Assembly (NCBI GenBank): GCA_038239195.1 | Contig: JBBSEZ010000003.1 | Location: 13,612-77,611 of the forward strand | Direction: 5' to 3' | Length of the DNA stretch: 64,000 nt | Source of the DNA: JBBSEZ01 sp038239195 | Lineage (GTDB): Bacteria; Planctomycetota; Planctomycetia; Gemmatales; Gemmataceae | Part shown: in pieces, positions 41,184 to 49,680 of the stretch | Layout of the letters: the number at the start of each line of letters is the position of its first letter | How positions within the stretch are numbered: position 1 is the stretch's first letter | Position numbers and translations under genes: made by a program | Notes under the pieces: model-generated | The model's input: the letters and a program-made list of their open reading frames with translations, nothing else | Told to the model about the DNA's origin: nothing | Database searches by the model: none

Positions 41184-42584
41184 TCAACCCTTCAGCAACT
41201 CGCCGACGTGCCCCAGCAAGCGCTGCCCGCCGTCTCCCGCGCTCAACCGCCCCCCGCGGAAGATCCCTCGCTCCTCCAGCCACGCCGCAAACTCCGGCGC
41301 CGGGCGCAGGCCGAGGAGTTGCCGCGCCGCGACGGCGTCGTGGTAGCTGGTGGACTGGTAGTTGAGCATCACGTCGTCGGCGCACGGCACGCCCATGAAG
41401 TAGTTGCAGCCGGCCAGGGAGAGCAGCAGCAACAGGTTGTCGGCCGAGTTCTGGTCGGCGGCCGCGTGGTTGGTGTAGCAAACGTCCACGCCCATCGGCA
41501 AGCCGAGCAGCTTGCCCATGAAGTGGTCCTCCAGGCCGGCCCGGACGATCTGCCGCTCGTCGTAGAGGTATTCCGGCCCGATGAATCCGACCACGCTATT
41601 GACCAGGAACGGGTCGAACAGCCGCGCCACCCCGTAGGCCCGCGCCTCCAGCGTCAACTGGTCGATGCCGTGATGCGCGTTGGCCGACAGGGCGCTGCCT
41701 TGCCCCGTCTCGAAATACGCGACCTGGTCGCCGACCCAGTGGACGGCCCGCTCCCGATGCGAGGCCCGGACGCGCTCCAGCCCCTCTCGCAAGAGAGACA
41801 GGCTGACGCCGAAGCTGGCGTTGGCCGCCTGCGTCCCGGCGATCGACTGGAACAGTAGATCGACGGGCGCCCCGCGGTCGAGACAGGCGAGCTGGGTGGT
41901 GACGTGGGCCAGGCAGCACGCCTGCGTCGGCACCTGGCAAGTATCGATGAGCCGGGCGAGGGTGAAGAGGATGGCCGACACCGTCTCGACCGACTCGGTC
42001 GCCGGGTTGACCCCGAGGACCGCATCGCCGCAGCCGTGCATCAGGCCATCGACGGCCGCGAGTAGGATGCCGCCAACGTCGTCGGCCGGGTGGTTGGGCT
42101 GAACGCGCACCCCGAGGACGCCGCGCTGCCCCATCGTGTTGCGGCAGCGCGTGACGTTGCGCACCTTGCTGGCGACGAGAATCAGGTCCTTGTTGCTCAT
42201 CAACTTCGCCACCGCCGCCGCCACCTCGGGTAAGATGGCGCGCGCCAGCGCGCGGAGCTCCGCCTCGCCGACTTGATCGTCGAGCAAGTGCTCGCGCAAC
42301 TCCCCCACAGTCATCGAGCGCAGCGGGCGAAAGCCCTCCTCGTCGAGGTCGTCGAGCAGGGCTCGGCTCACGTCGTCGCGGTCGGGATCGAGCAGCGGAT
42401 TGGCGACAATCTCGCCGAGGGCCACGTCGGCGAGGGCGACCTTGGCGGCGACGCGCTCGCGCTCGGAGGTGGCGGCGAGCCCGGCAAGGTGGTCCCCGGA
42501 CTTCTCTTCGTTCGCCTTGGCGAGGAGCGCGGGGAGGTCGGGGAACACGAAGCACTCGCCGCGGAGGGTGGTCGAGTAGGGCAT
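41184..42584 (-). CDS. eutB: Ethanolamine ammonia-lyase large subunit, without its small subunit
   Basis: 466 residues, near the E. coli EutB length (453). EutB forms the TIM barrel of the B12-dependent ammonia-lyase that splits ethanolamine into acetaldehyde and ammonia. Family blocks: KANEEKSGDHLAGLAA, LMSNKDLILVASKVRNVTRCRNTMG, NHPADDVGGILLAAVDGLMHGCGDAVLGVNPATES, GAPVDLLFQSIAGTQAANASFG, FIGPEYLYD and DVCYTNHAAADQNSADNLL. The catalytic barrel residues therefore look intact. The small subunit EutC, needed in known enzymes for cobalamin binding, would be expected directly downstream but is absent from the window, as are EutA and shell genes. Confidence 0.9.
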   Translation of the reverse strand: MPYSTTLRGECFVFPDLPALLAKANEEKSGDHLAGLAATSERERVAAKVALADVALGEIVANPLLDPDRDDVSRALLDDLDEEGFRPLRSMTVGELREHLLDDQVGEAELRALARAILPEVAAAVAKLMSNKDLILVASKVRNVTRCRNTMGQRGVLGVRVQPNHPADDVGGILLAAVDGLMHGCGDAVLGVNPATESVETVSAILFTLARLIDTCQVPTQACCLAHVTTQLACLDRGAPVDLLFQSIAGTQAANASFGVSLSLLREGLERVRASHRERAVHWVGDQVAYFETGQGSALSANAHHGIDQLTLEARAYGVARLFDPFLVNSVVGFIGPEYLYDERQIVRAGLEDHFMGKLLGLPMGVDVCYTNHAAADQNSADNLLLLLSLAGCNYFMGVPCADDVMLNYQSTSYHDAVAARQLLGLRPAPEFAAWLEERGIFRGGRLSAGDGGQRLLGHVGELLKG

Positions 42585-42632
42585 GGCACATCAAGGGCAG
42601 GTGGTAAGGCGATCAGCAGGAAAAGGCCTCCT

Positions 42633-42684
42633 TGTAGGACGGCTCTCCTGAGCCGTCTGGACGGCTCAGGAGAGCCGTCCTACA
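42633..42684. repeat. REPIN-like double hairpin (GTAGGACGGCTC family), second copy
   Basis: Arms 42633-42657 and 42660-42684 are perfect 25-bp inverted repeats with a TG between them. Each arm holds the GGACGGCTC..GAGCCGTC hairpin, and sequence and design match 30376-30442. Lies between eutB and the next minus-strand gene. Confidence 0.8.
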
Positions 42685-42739
42685 GCAAACCAACTCCTGC
42701 CGCTCGCCTAAAGAACGTGCGAAGCATCACCAAACGATC

Positions 42740-43666
42740 TCACTTCGCAAACAGCTCGTCCAGGTGTACCTTGCCCGCATCCCCGAGCAGGTCGCGGTGC
42801 ATGCGCAACGGGTCGTCGAAGAAGTCCTCCCCGATGCGCGTGTCGAGCAGCCTCGTCCCCAGCAGCGCCAGCGCCTTTGTCTCGTCGAAGATCGCCTCCG
42901 CGTAGACGATGCGCTTGCCCTCGCCTTTCTCCCCCAGCAGCCGGGCGAAATACTGCACGGCGAGATTGTCCTTCCGCGGCATCTGACTGCCCATGACGAT
43001 GACGGTCAGCCGCTTCCACTCCTTCTCCGTCAGTCTGGCGCGCCAGGTCGTCATTTGCCGATGGAGGGCGTCGATCTCCCCTCGCGCCGCCTCGACGGCG
43101 CTCGCCTCCAGCAACGGCCGCACGCCGCGCGCGAAGGCGACCAGTTCTTTCCTCTCGATGCGCTGCCTGTCCAGCGCCCGCTCCAGCAACTTCAGGCTCG
43201 CGGCGACGATCTGCTGCTGCCGGGCCAACGTCGCCCGCCCCAGCCCTCTTTCGGGCAACGCCTTCTCCACCGCCAGGACCAGGGCGCGGTAACAGCGCAG
43301 GTCGAAGAGGCGGTCGTCCGCGAGCGGCCGGCCCACGCGGTGGACGAGCAGGGCGTGCAGGCCCAGGGGGACGTGACTGATCGTCTTGAGGTCGTGATGT
43401 TTTTCCGGCGCGAAGCGCGCCGAGAGGCGCTGTAGCCCGTAGCGCAGCACGAGCTCGTCGCCGTCGAAAAGCACGACCGGCCCGCTCCGCGCGAGCGACT
43501 CCTCGCGAGCCCGGCGGTAGGCGGCGCGGGCGGCGGCGTTCACCTCCTTGAAGGACTCATCCGCCGCGGGCCTCCCGACGCGCGGGGCTGCGGCGTCGCC
43601 GGCCGCCAGCAGCGCCCCGAGCAGGATGAGGGCCAGCGCGGCCGAGGGGGTGAATCGCTTCGCCAT
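42740..43666 (-). CDS. Secreted hypothetical protein
   Basis: 308 residues from the ATG at 43666 (AAGGAG upstream), with a signal peptide (SAALALILLGALLAAGDAAA). Mature part mostly alpha-helical and charged: FKEVNAAARAAYRRAREESL, VLFDGDELVLRYGLQRLSARF, HDLKTISHVPLGLHALL, LTVIVMGSQMPRKDNLAVQYFARLLG, then FDETKALALLGTRLLDTRIGEDFF and HRDLLGDAGKVHLDEL. This order looks conserved rather than random, but I do not recognise a named family. Probably periplasmic; no enzymatic motif identified. Divergent from the PPC-domain gene. Confidence 0.72.
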   Translation of the reverse strand: MAKRFTPSAALALILLGALLAAGDAAAPRVGRPAADESFKEVNAAARAAYRRAREESLARSGPVVLFDGDELVLRYGLQRLSARFAPEKHHDLKTISHVPLGLHALLVHRVGRPLADDRLFDLRCYRALVLAVEKALPERGLGRATLARQQQIVAASLKLLERALDRQRIERKELVAFARGVRPLLEASAVEAARGEIDALHRQMTTWRARLTEKEWKRLTVIVMGSQMPRKDNLAVQYFARLLGEKGEGKRIVYAEAIFDETKALALLGTRLLDTRIGEDFFDDPLRMHRDLLGDAGKVHLDELFAK

Positions 43667-43710
43667 GCGGTTGCTCCTTCCCGTTCCCAAGCGCGCCGCG
43701 CTCTTTTTCC

Positions 43711-43739
43711 TTCCCGCCCGCCGCTCGGCGGAGTATCAT
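43711..43739 (+). promoter_or_regulatory. Candidate promoter TTCCCG-17-TATCAT
   Basis: TTCCCG (43711-43716), 17-base spacer, TATCAT (43734-43739), about 55 bases before the PPC-domain gene. It resembles the TTGCCG/TAGCAT pairs elsewhere in the window. Confidence 0.35.
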
Positions 43740-43796
43740 CCCTTTCATACACGACCGCCCGCCATCCCGCCATCGCCGCCTGCGAGAATGACCTCC

Positions 43797-46124
43797 ATGA
43801 AACCACTTCGCACCTCCTTCGCGCTCGCCGCCCTGCTCGCCTGTCCCGCGCTCGCGCCGGCCCAGCCGTTGCCGCCCGGCACGCCCGTGAGCCCGCAGGC
43901 GCCCAACTTGCTGCCCGTCGTGCCCCTCGGCATGCAGCGCGGCACCACGCTCGAAGTCACGCTCACCGGCACCAACCTCGCCGGGCCCACCGGCGTGTGG
44001 ACCAGCTTCCCCGCCAAGGTCACCATCCCCACCGACGCGGGGAACGGCAAGAACAACGCCTCGCTCAAGATCAAACTCGAAGTCCCCAAGGACGCCCCCC
44101 TCGGCTTCCACAGCATCCGCCTGGCCACCGCGCGGGGGATGTCCAACTCCCGGCTGTTCTGCATCGACGACCTGCCCCAGGTCCTCGAAAAGGACACCAA
44201 TCGCTCTCTCAAAACGGCCCAGGACGTTCCCGTGCCGTGCGTCGTCGTCGGCCGGGCCGACAAGGAGATCACCGACTACTTCAAGTTCGGCGCCAAGGCC
44301 AACCAGCGCGTCAGCTTCGAGGTGCTCGGCCGTCGCCTCGGCAGCACCTTCGACCCGCAACTCACCCTTTACGACGCCGCCGGCAAGGAACTGCCGGGCG
44401 GGCACAGCAACGACGCCCCCGGCCTGCAGACCGACCCCCGCCTCACCTACGTCTTCAAGGCCGCCGGCGACTACGTCGTCGCGATCCGCGACGTGAGCTA
44501 CGGCGGGGCGGCCGACTTCCACTACCGCCTGCGCATCGGCGACTTCCCCTGCGCCACCACGCCCCTCCCCCTGGCCGCCAAGCGCGGCACCAAGCAGACG
44601 GTACGCTTCACCGGGCCGACGGTGGATGGCGTCGTCCCCGTTGAGGTGGCCGTGCCCAACGACCCCGCCATCGAGGCCATCCAGGTGGCGCCGCGCGGGG
44701 CCAGTGGGCTGTACGGCTGGCCGGTCACCCTGGCCGTCTCCGACCTCGACGAGGGGCTGGAGGTCGAGCCCAACAACGAGGCCGCCAAGGCCAACCGCAT
44801 CAACGTCCCCGGCGCCATCACCGGGCGCTTCGAGGTCGCCGACGACGTCGATCAGTTCGTCTTCGCCGCCAAGAAGGGCAAGCGCTACGTCCTGGAGGCC
44901 CACACCGCCGAGCACCTCTCACCCACCGACGTCTACGTGGTGCTGCGCGACGCCAAGGGCAACCAACTCCAGGCCACCAACCCCGCCGGCGCCCCGCGCC
45001 TCGACTTCACCGCCCCTGCCGACGGCGATTACTACCTCGTCGTCGAGCACCTGCACTCCTGGGGCGGGCCCGACGAGGTCTACCGCCTCACCGTCACCTT
45101 CTTCGAGCCCGGCTTCAGCCTCACCGTGCCCATCGACCGCGTGGACGTCGCGCCGGGCGGCACCGTGTCGATGCCGCTGTTCCTCACGCGCGCCGGCTAC
45201 AACGGGGCCCTCGAAGTGAGCGTGGTCGGCGCGGGCGTGACGGGCACCGCGACCATCCCCGCGGGGCCTCCCAAACCGCCCAACCAGGCATCGGGCACCC
45301 TGGCCATCGGCGTCGGCGACGTACCCCCCGGGCCGCTGGTCTTCCGCATCCAGGCAAAGGCGACCATCGGCGGCAAGGTCGTGGCCCAGTTCGCCAGCGT
45401 GCGGGCCGCCGTCAGCCGCGACCTGGCCAACCTCCCCGTCCCGCCGCGCGAGATGTTCACCCGCCTCGCCGTCGCCGTGCGCGAGCGCCCGCCGTTCAGC
45501 CTCACCGCCAAACTCGACTCTCCCACGGCGGAGCCCGGCAAGCCGGCCACGTTCACTATCTCCGTTGTCCGCGTCACCGGCTTCAACGGCGAGGTCGCCC
45601 TGAGCGCGATCGGCCTGCCGCCCGGCGCGACGCTGGCGCCGACCAAGGTGCTGGCGGGGCAGAATGCGGCGAAGGCCACGGTCAACCTTCCGGCGAAGGG
45701 CAAGCTGGCGAAATTCAACCTCACCTTCCAGGGCCGGGCGATGCACGCGGGGCGCGACTTCGCCGCGAGCGCCCCGCCCGTGGCGGTTGTCGTGGCGGAG
45801 CGCCCGCCGTTCACCCTCCTCGCCAAGCTCGACGCCCCCACGGCGGAGCCGGGCAAGGCGGCGACGCTCACCATCACCGTCACCCGCGCCCCGGGCTTCG
45901 CTGGCGAGATCGCCCTGAGCGCCGTCGGCCTGCCTCCCGGGGCGACGCTGACGCCGGCCAAGGTGCTGCCCGGGCAGAACGCGGCGAAGGTGGAGGTGAA
46001 GCTCGCGCCGACGTTCAAACTGCCGCGCTTCAACGTCGTTGTGCAGGGAGCGACCAAGCACCTGGGCCGCGCCTTCACCGCCAGCGCGGCGCCGGTGGTG
46101 GCGATGGTCCTCGTCAAGAAGTGA
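43797..46124 (+). CDS. Secreted pre-peptidase C-terminal (PPC) domain protein
   Basis: 775 residues from the ATG at 43797 (another ATG three codons earlier at 43788). Signal peptide MKPLRTSFALAALLACPALA. First a QAPNLLPVVPLGMQRGTTLEVTLTGTNL domain typical of planctomycete secreted proteins, then two PPC-like blocks (KEITDYFKFGAKANQRVSFEV... FDPQLTLYDAAGKEL; EVEPNNEAAKANRINVPGAITGRF... DVDQFVFAAKKGKRYVLEA). The C terminus has at least two tandem immunoglobulin-like repeats with the shared motif ERPPF, KLD(S/A)PTAEPGK, then VALSAIGLPPGATL or IALSAVGLPPGATL. No peptidase domain is attached, so it is probably a surface or binding protein. The next gene starts within a few bases. Confidence 0.83.
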   Translation: MKPLRTSFALAALLACPALAPAQPLPPGTPVSPQAPNLLPVVPLGMQRGTTLEVTLTGTNLAGPTGVWTSFPAKVTIPTDAGNGKNNASLKIKLEVPKDAPLGFHSIRLATARGMSNSRLFCIDDLPQVLEKDTNRSLKTAQDVPVPCVVVGRADKEITDYFKFGAKANQRVSFEVLGRRLGSTFDPQLTLYDAAGKELPGGHSNDAPGLQTDPRLTYVFKAAGDYVVAIRDVSYGGAADFHYRLRIGDFPCATTPLPLAAKRGTKQTVRFTGPTVDGVVPVEVAVPNDPAIEAIQVAPRGASGLYGWPVTLAVSDLDEGLEVEPNNEAAKANRINVPGAITGRFEVADDVDQFVFAAKKGKRYVLEAHTAEHLSPTDVYVVLRDAKGNQLQATNPAGAPRLDFTAPADGDYYLVVEHLHSWGGPDEVYRLTVTFFEPGFSLTVPIDRVDVAPGGTVSMPLFLTRAGYNGALEVSVVGAGVTGTATIPAGPPKPPNQASGTLAIGVGDVPPGPLVFRIQAKATIGGKVVAQFASVRAAVSRDLANLPVPPREMFTRLAVAVRERPPFSLTAKLDSPTAEPGKPATFTISVVRVTGFNGEVALSAIGLPPGATLAPTKVLAGQNAAKATVNLPAKGKLAKFNLTFQGRAMHAGRDFAASAPPVAVVVAERPPFTLLAKLDAPTAEPGKAATLTITVTRAPGFAGEIALSAVGLPPGATLTPAKVLPGQNAAKVEVKLAPTFKLPRFNVVVQGATKHLGRAFTASAAPVVAMVLVKK

Positions 46125-46132
46125 GCTTCGCC

Positions 46133-46609
46133 ATGATGACGCCCGAGCAGCACCTGGACAGCCTGGTGCGCCACATCGACCTGGTGCGGGGCGCCTGCCT
46201 GTTGCTGGGCAAGCGCCTGATGGCGCGGGGCCGCGTCGAGTTCGGCCGCATCCTGATCGCGCGCGGCTTCGTTCACGACTCGTCGAAGTTCTTCGGCATC
46301 GAGTGGGACTACCTGCACGCCGGCCGCGACGTGCCGCAGGCCGAACTGGACCTGGCCATCCGCCAGCATCGGTTGACCAACCAGCACCACCCCGAATACT
46401 GGGGCGGCTTCGAGCACGTGCCGGAGATCGGCATCGCCGAGATGGCGTGCGACTGGTCCGCGCGCGGCGCCGAGTTCGGCACCGACCTCCGCCAGTGGAT
46501 CCACACGGTCGCGGTGCCGAGATACAAGATCGACACGGAGGGGCAGCAGTTCCGTTGGTTGATGGGGTTTGTGGAGGTGTTGCTGGAGGACCACTTCCGG
46601 CGCGAGTGA
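46133..46609 (+). CDS. DUF5662-family protein
   Basis: 158 residues from the ATG at 46133; a GTG at 46121 overlapping the previous stop would add four. The family pattern is clear: HIDLVRGACLLLGKRLMARG, ARGFVHDSSKFFGIEWDYLHAG, LAIRQHRLTNQHHPEYWGGFE and IAEMACDWSARGAEFGTDLRQW. The conserved HDSSK, H-x8-NxHHPE and CDW residues suggest an HD-like metal site. Function unknown; family members occur in phages and bacteria. Probably co-transcribed with the PPC gene. Confidence 0.83.
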   Translation: MMTPEQHLDSLVRHIDLVRGACLLLGKRLMARGRVEFGRILIARGFVHDSSKFFGIEWDYLHAGRDVPQAELDLAIRQHRLTNQHHPEYWGGFEHVPEIGIAEMACDWSARGAEFGTDLRQWIHTVAVPRYKIDTEGQQFRWLMGFVEVLLEDHFRRE

Positions 46610-46993
46610 TGGGACCGAGCCCGGGTCGGAAGAACGCGCGTTTTCTGTTCTGGGAAGGCGAGCGGGCACTCGGGGGCCACCGAGTGACGTGCTCAACAGG
46701 GGCGGAGGTTGGTCCGTTCCTCTTGCCGAAAAGCCTGAGCCCGCCATCCGCCTCGCCCGCCTGGGTCGGCAGGAGATCTCCTGCTGCTTCGCGTGTCGGT
46801 TCAGCGTTGCCGCGGCGCGGGCGGGTCGCGCGCCGCCCGGGCCCGGGCCTCACCGTTTCATCTCGAAGATCCAACTCGCTCTCGCCGCGCCCTCGCCACG
46901 ATAAACTTCGGCAGGCGCCGGGGGCCCGCAGCAGGCAATTCGGGAGGCCTGCCCCACGACCTTCTCACCACGATCGACTTTGGCGGGCAATCT
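46610..46993. other. Gene-free stretch between convergent genes
   Basis: About 380 bases. Open frames here have Pro/Arg/Ser-rich shadow composition and no start signals. I see no RNA gene, repeat or terminator I can defend. Confidence 0.35.
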
Positions 46994-47452
46994 TCAGGGC
47001 ATTGGGGGAGCAGACAGGGGCAGTACGGCAGGAGCGAGACAGTCTCCCGCCAGTGGGAAGGGGAGCAACGCCTCCTGGCAAGTACCCGCCGCGAGCTGGG
47101 GCGCCACGAGCCCCCTCGCCCGGCACCGCCTCACCCCCACCTTGATCACCCGCCCGTTGATCGGCAACAGCCCCGCCTCCAGCCGGGCGCGCAGCCTGGC
47201 CTTGAGCTTCCTTAGCCGTCGCCTGCCGGGCCGGCGCTCGATCGGGATGCGCGCCCACCCAGAAAACTTCCCCTCCCCTTCGCCGCGGTGCAGGCAAACC
47301 CGCTCGGCCTTCGGGGAGCGGTCGGCGCAGCCCAGCAGCCGTGGCAGGGCGTCGGCCAAGATGCGCCGCCACCTTCGGTACGCCGCCCGGTCGCAGCCCG
47401 GGCCCAGCGCGAAGTCGGCGCGGACCAGTAAACTCTTGCGCGCAGTATCCAC
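46994..47452 (-). CDS. Small basic hypothetical protein
   Basis: 152 residues from the GTG at 47452, which has GAGAGAGG a few bases upstream and a perfect TATAAT farther up (47501-47506, minus strand). The sequence DTARKSLLVRADFALGPGCD, then RRWRRILADALPRLLGCADR is protein-like. The middle is very basic (RRPGRRRLRKLKARLRARLE), suggesting nucleic-acid binding or a shadow bias. The end (LLPINGRVIKVGVRRCRARG) is less convincing. No family recognised. The expression signals are the main reason to keep it. Confidence 0.4.
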   Translation of the reverse strand: MDTARKSLLVRADFALGPGCDRAAYRRWRRILADALPRLLGCADRSPKAERVCLHRGEGEGKFSGWARIPIERRPGRRRLRKLKARLRARLEAGLLPINGRVIKVGVRRCRARGLVAPQLAAGTCQEALLPFPLAGDCLAPAVLPLSAPPMP

Positions 47453-47836
47453 GGAAAGCCTCTCTCTCGCTTCGGTTTTTGTCGTTCTGGGTGTGTCTTT
47501 ATTATACGCCTCCGGGGGCCTTTTCTGTAGGCCCGAAGCCCTTGTTTTTCCAGCTTTTCCGATCGCCGTCGCCCTCTCCGCGAGCGCCCCCTCCGGCAAG
47601 CGATCAGGCCCCTGGAAATCAGCCCGTTTCCGACCTGGGCCTCCTGGCAGGCGAGCCCACCACGCCGCAGGGGCGCTTCGCCTACGCCGGGCGCGACTAT
47701 GACATGCTTCGCGGGCGCCTGGCGGAGGGGCCGAGTTGGCCTCCCTGCGGGGCGATGCGCTTCAAGTAACTCGCGGAGGGGAAGTGACGGGCCGCCTCGC
47801 CCCACGAGGTGGCCCTGTCCAAGCCCCATTCCCGCG
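47453..47836. other. Intergenic, with a short coding-like remnant
   Basis: About 380 bases. An AT-rich island at 47461-47560 contains the TATAAT used by the minus-strand gene. On the plus strand near 47625-47769 one frame reads SDLGLLAGEPTTPQGRFAYA, then GRDYDMLRGRLAEG and a stop, which could be the tail of a lost gene; there is no start for it. Otherwise nothing seen. Confidence 0.3.
47501..47506 (-). promoter_or_regulatory. TATAAT -10 box
   Basis: Perfect TATAAT on the minus strand, about 50 bases upstream of the GTG at 47452. The -35 position 17 bases away (TACAGA) is weak. Confidence 0.35.
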
Positions 47837-49642
47837 CTAACGTCTCCGCAACGTACTCAACGTGTTGCCGTCTCCCCTTTCGGCCACGAACTCGTGCGGC
47901 GCCTTGCTCCGGTGCGTGCAAAGGCGCAGCGCATCGCCCCGCAGTTCGTAAATGCCCCGGAACGCAGTCTCTTCCCCGCCCCCATCCAGTCTGCTCCGTT
48001 TCGACAAGGCCTCGAGCCTCATCGGGCGGGCCTCCCGGTCCAGGACCAGGCGATAGGATTCGTAAGAAATGCTCGCCGACGAGCGACGGGTGACGGTCAG
48101 GCGGTCTCCCCGGAAGCGCCAGGTCACCTCGTCCTTCGCGCGCCCTCCCTCCTCGGGCGGCTCGACCGCCGTCGGGGCCCACTCGCCGTTCAATCGATCG
48201 TCCCCGGCGGCGAAGTCGGGCGCTTCCTCCCCATCCACGCTCTCGCTCGCGTCTGAGGAGCTCGTCGCCGCGGCCTTCACATCGCTCCGCGCAAACGGCC
48301 TGTCCCACGACCGACGGGCGTGCCAGTGGCAGGCGCCGATGGCCACGAGAAGCAGCACGCCGCCCGTACCGCTGACCAGCGTCGGCCACCAAGGCATCGG
48401 CGCGCCTTGCAGGCCGCCCAGAGGCGCGGCCGTCTCCGGCAGGGCCCCCAGCCCCGGGCGAGCGACCTTGGCCAGCAGGCAAAGCCCGGCCACCCAGAAC
48501 GGGCCAACGGGGACGAGCATCGGCAGGAGCAGCGTGTCGAGGATCGCGTAACTCTCCCATCTCCTCACGTTCCACGCCAGGACGGCGAACGACAGGGCCC
48601 CCACGGCGAGCAGCACCATTCCCCAGGCCAACTGGTAGCCCGCCGTCGTTCGCCGCTCGGCGCGAACCGCCGCGGCCACGTCGGGCGGCTCGTCCTCCAG
48701 CGCCGCGACGCGAGCTCGCATCAGTAGGCCCCGGGCGAAGAGCGACAGGGCGGCGAGCAGCAGCGGCAGATCGAACAGCGCCAGATGGAGCAGCGCCACG
48801 GGGACCACGTCCGGCTCGCGCTGCAGCGCAGCGACGACGAAGACAAGGGACGCGTGCAGGCAGAGGACGGCGGAGAGGTAGGCGCCCCAGACGAACCACT
48901 GCGTCGCGCGCCAGCGCAGCTCGATTTGCAGGAGGCGGGCCTCGGGGTGACGGGCCCGCCGCGCCCGGGGCGCTTCGGCCAGCGCGTTGACGCCCGTCTG
49001 CACCAGCGTGGCGAACAGGGGGACGGCCACGAACCAGTTCACCAGCGGCCCGCCGAGCCCGAGGACGAGCCCGACCGTGACGAGGTCGCGGTGTAGCGCC
49101 CCCAGCGGCGTGAGGAAAGAGGCCAGCACGCCCAGCACGAAGAGGGCGAGCAGCCCGTTGAGTCGCATCTCGGGCAGGCCCCACTCCCGACGCTGCTCGT
49201 TGAGCCGGACGAGGAGCCGGTGCAAGGCGAACGGCACCCAGTAGAGGCTGAAGAACGGGACGAACGCCAGCCCCAGCGCCTGCCCCGCCGAGGGGTCGTC
49301 GGGGCGCCGGCGCGGCAACTTGCCGTGCAGGAGCAGCAGCCACGTCGTCGCAAAGGTGCTACAGGTCAACACGCTCAGGACAAGCACGAGGCCAGCGGGA
49401 AAAGGCCGCAGGGAGTGCGCCGGCCCCGGCAGTTCGTGCTGGGCGACTGCCGGGAGGGGCGGGATGGGGCGCGCTCGGGCCGGCAGCGCGGGCGGCGCCT
49501 GCGGCGGAGGAGCAACCGCCTTGCCTGGCGGGGGCACCAGGATAGGCGCCTTGCAGTTCGGGCAGCGCGCCTTCCCGCCAGGGTGCTCGCTCGCGAAGCG
49601 CAGCCTCGTCTTGCAGCCGAGGCACGTAATGGCGAAACTCAT
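47837..49642 (-). CDS. Zinc-ribbon, multi-spanning membrane protein with C-terminal TIGR03067-like domain
   Basis: 601 residues. It opens with a zinc ribbon (ITCLGCKTRLRF... GGKARCPNCKAPI, two CxxC pairs) and a Pro-rich linker, then about eight hydrophobic segments (LVLVLSVLTCSTFATTWLLLL, LLALFVLGVLASFL, GLVLGLGGPLVNWFVAVPLF, YLSAVLCLHASLVFVVAAL and others). After an acidic linker the last 120 residues (DRLNGEWAPTAVEP... EVTWRFRGDRLTVTRRSS... FRGIYELRGDALRLC) have the TIGR03067-type lipocalin-like pattern. Domain order suggests a planctomycete-specific membrane sensor or regulator; no activity can be assigned. Confidence 0.75.
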   Translation of the reverse strand: MSFAITCLGCKTRLRFASEHPGGKARCPNCKAPILVPPPGKAVAPPPQAPPALPARARPIPPLPAVAQHELPGPAHSLRPFPAGLVLVLSVLTCSTFATTWLLLLHGKLPRRRPDDPSAGQALGLAFVPFFSLYWVPFALHRLLVRLNEQRREWGLPEMRLNGLLALFVLGVLASFLTPLGALHRDLVTVGLVLGLGGPLVNWFVAVPLFATLVQTGVNALAEAPRARRARHPEARLLQIELRWRATQWFVWGAYLSAVLCLHASLVFVVAALQREPDVVPVALLHLALFDLPLLLAALSLFARGLLMRARVAALEDEPPDVAAAVRAERRTTAGYQLAWGMVLLAVGALSFAVLAWNVRRWESYAILDTLLLPMLVPVGPFWVAGLCLLAKVARPGLGALPETAAPLGGLQGAPMPWWPTLVSGTGGVLLLVAIGACHWHARRSWDRPFARSDVKAAATSSSDASESVDGEEAPDFAAGDDRLNGEWAPTAVEPPEEGGRAKDEVTWRFRGDRLTVTRRSSASISYESYRLVLDREARPMRLEALSKRSRLDGGGEETAFRGIYELRGDALRLCTHRSKAPHEFVAERGDGNTLSTLRRR

Positions 49643-49680
49643 CGCAAGTCCTCAGAAGGAAGAGCTCGGGAGGCGCGGGC

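Noticed and set aside
42740..43666. EutC small subunit upstream of eutB
   Set aside because: The product has a signal peptide and lacks EutC blocks; EutC is cytoplasmic and normally lies downstream of eutB.
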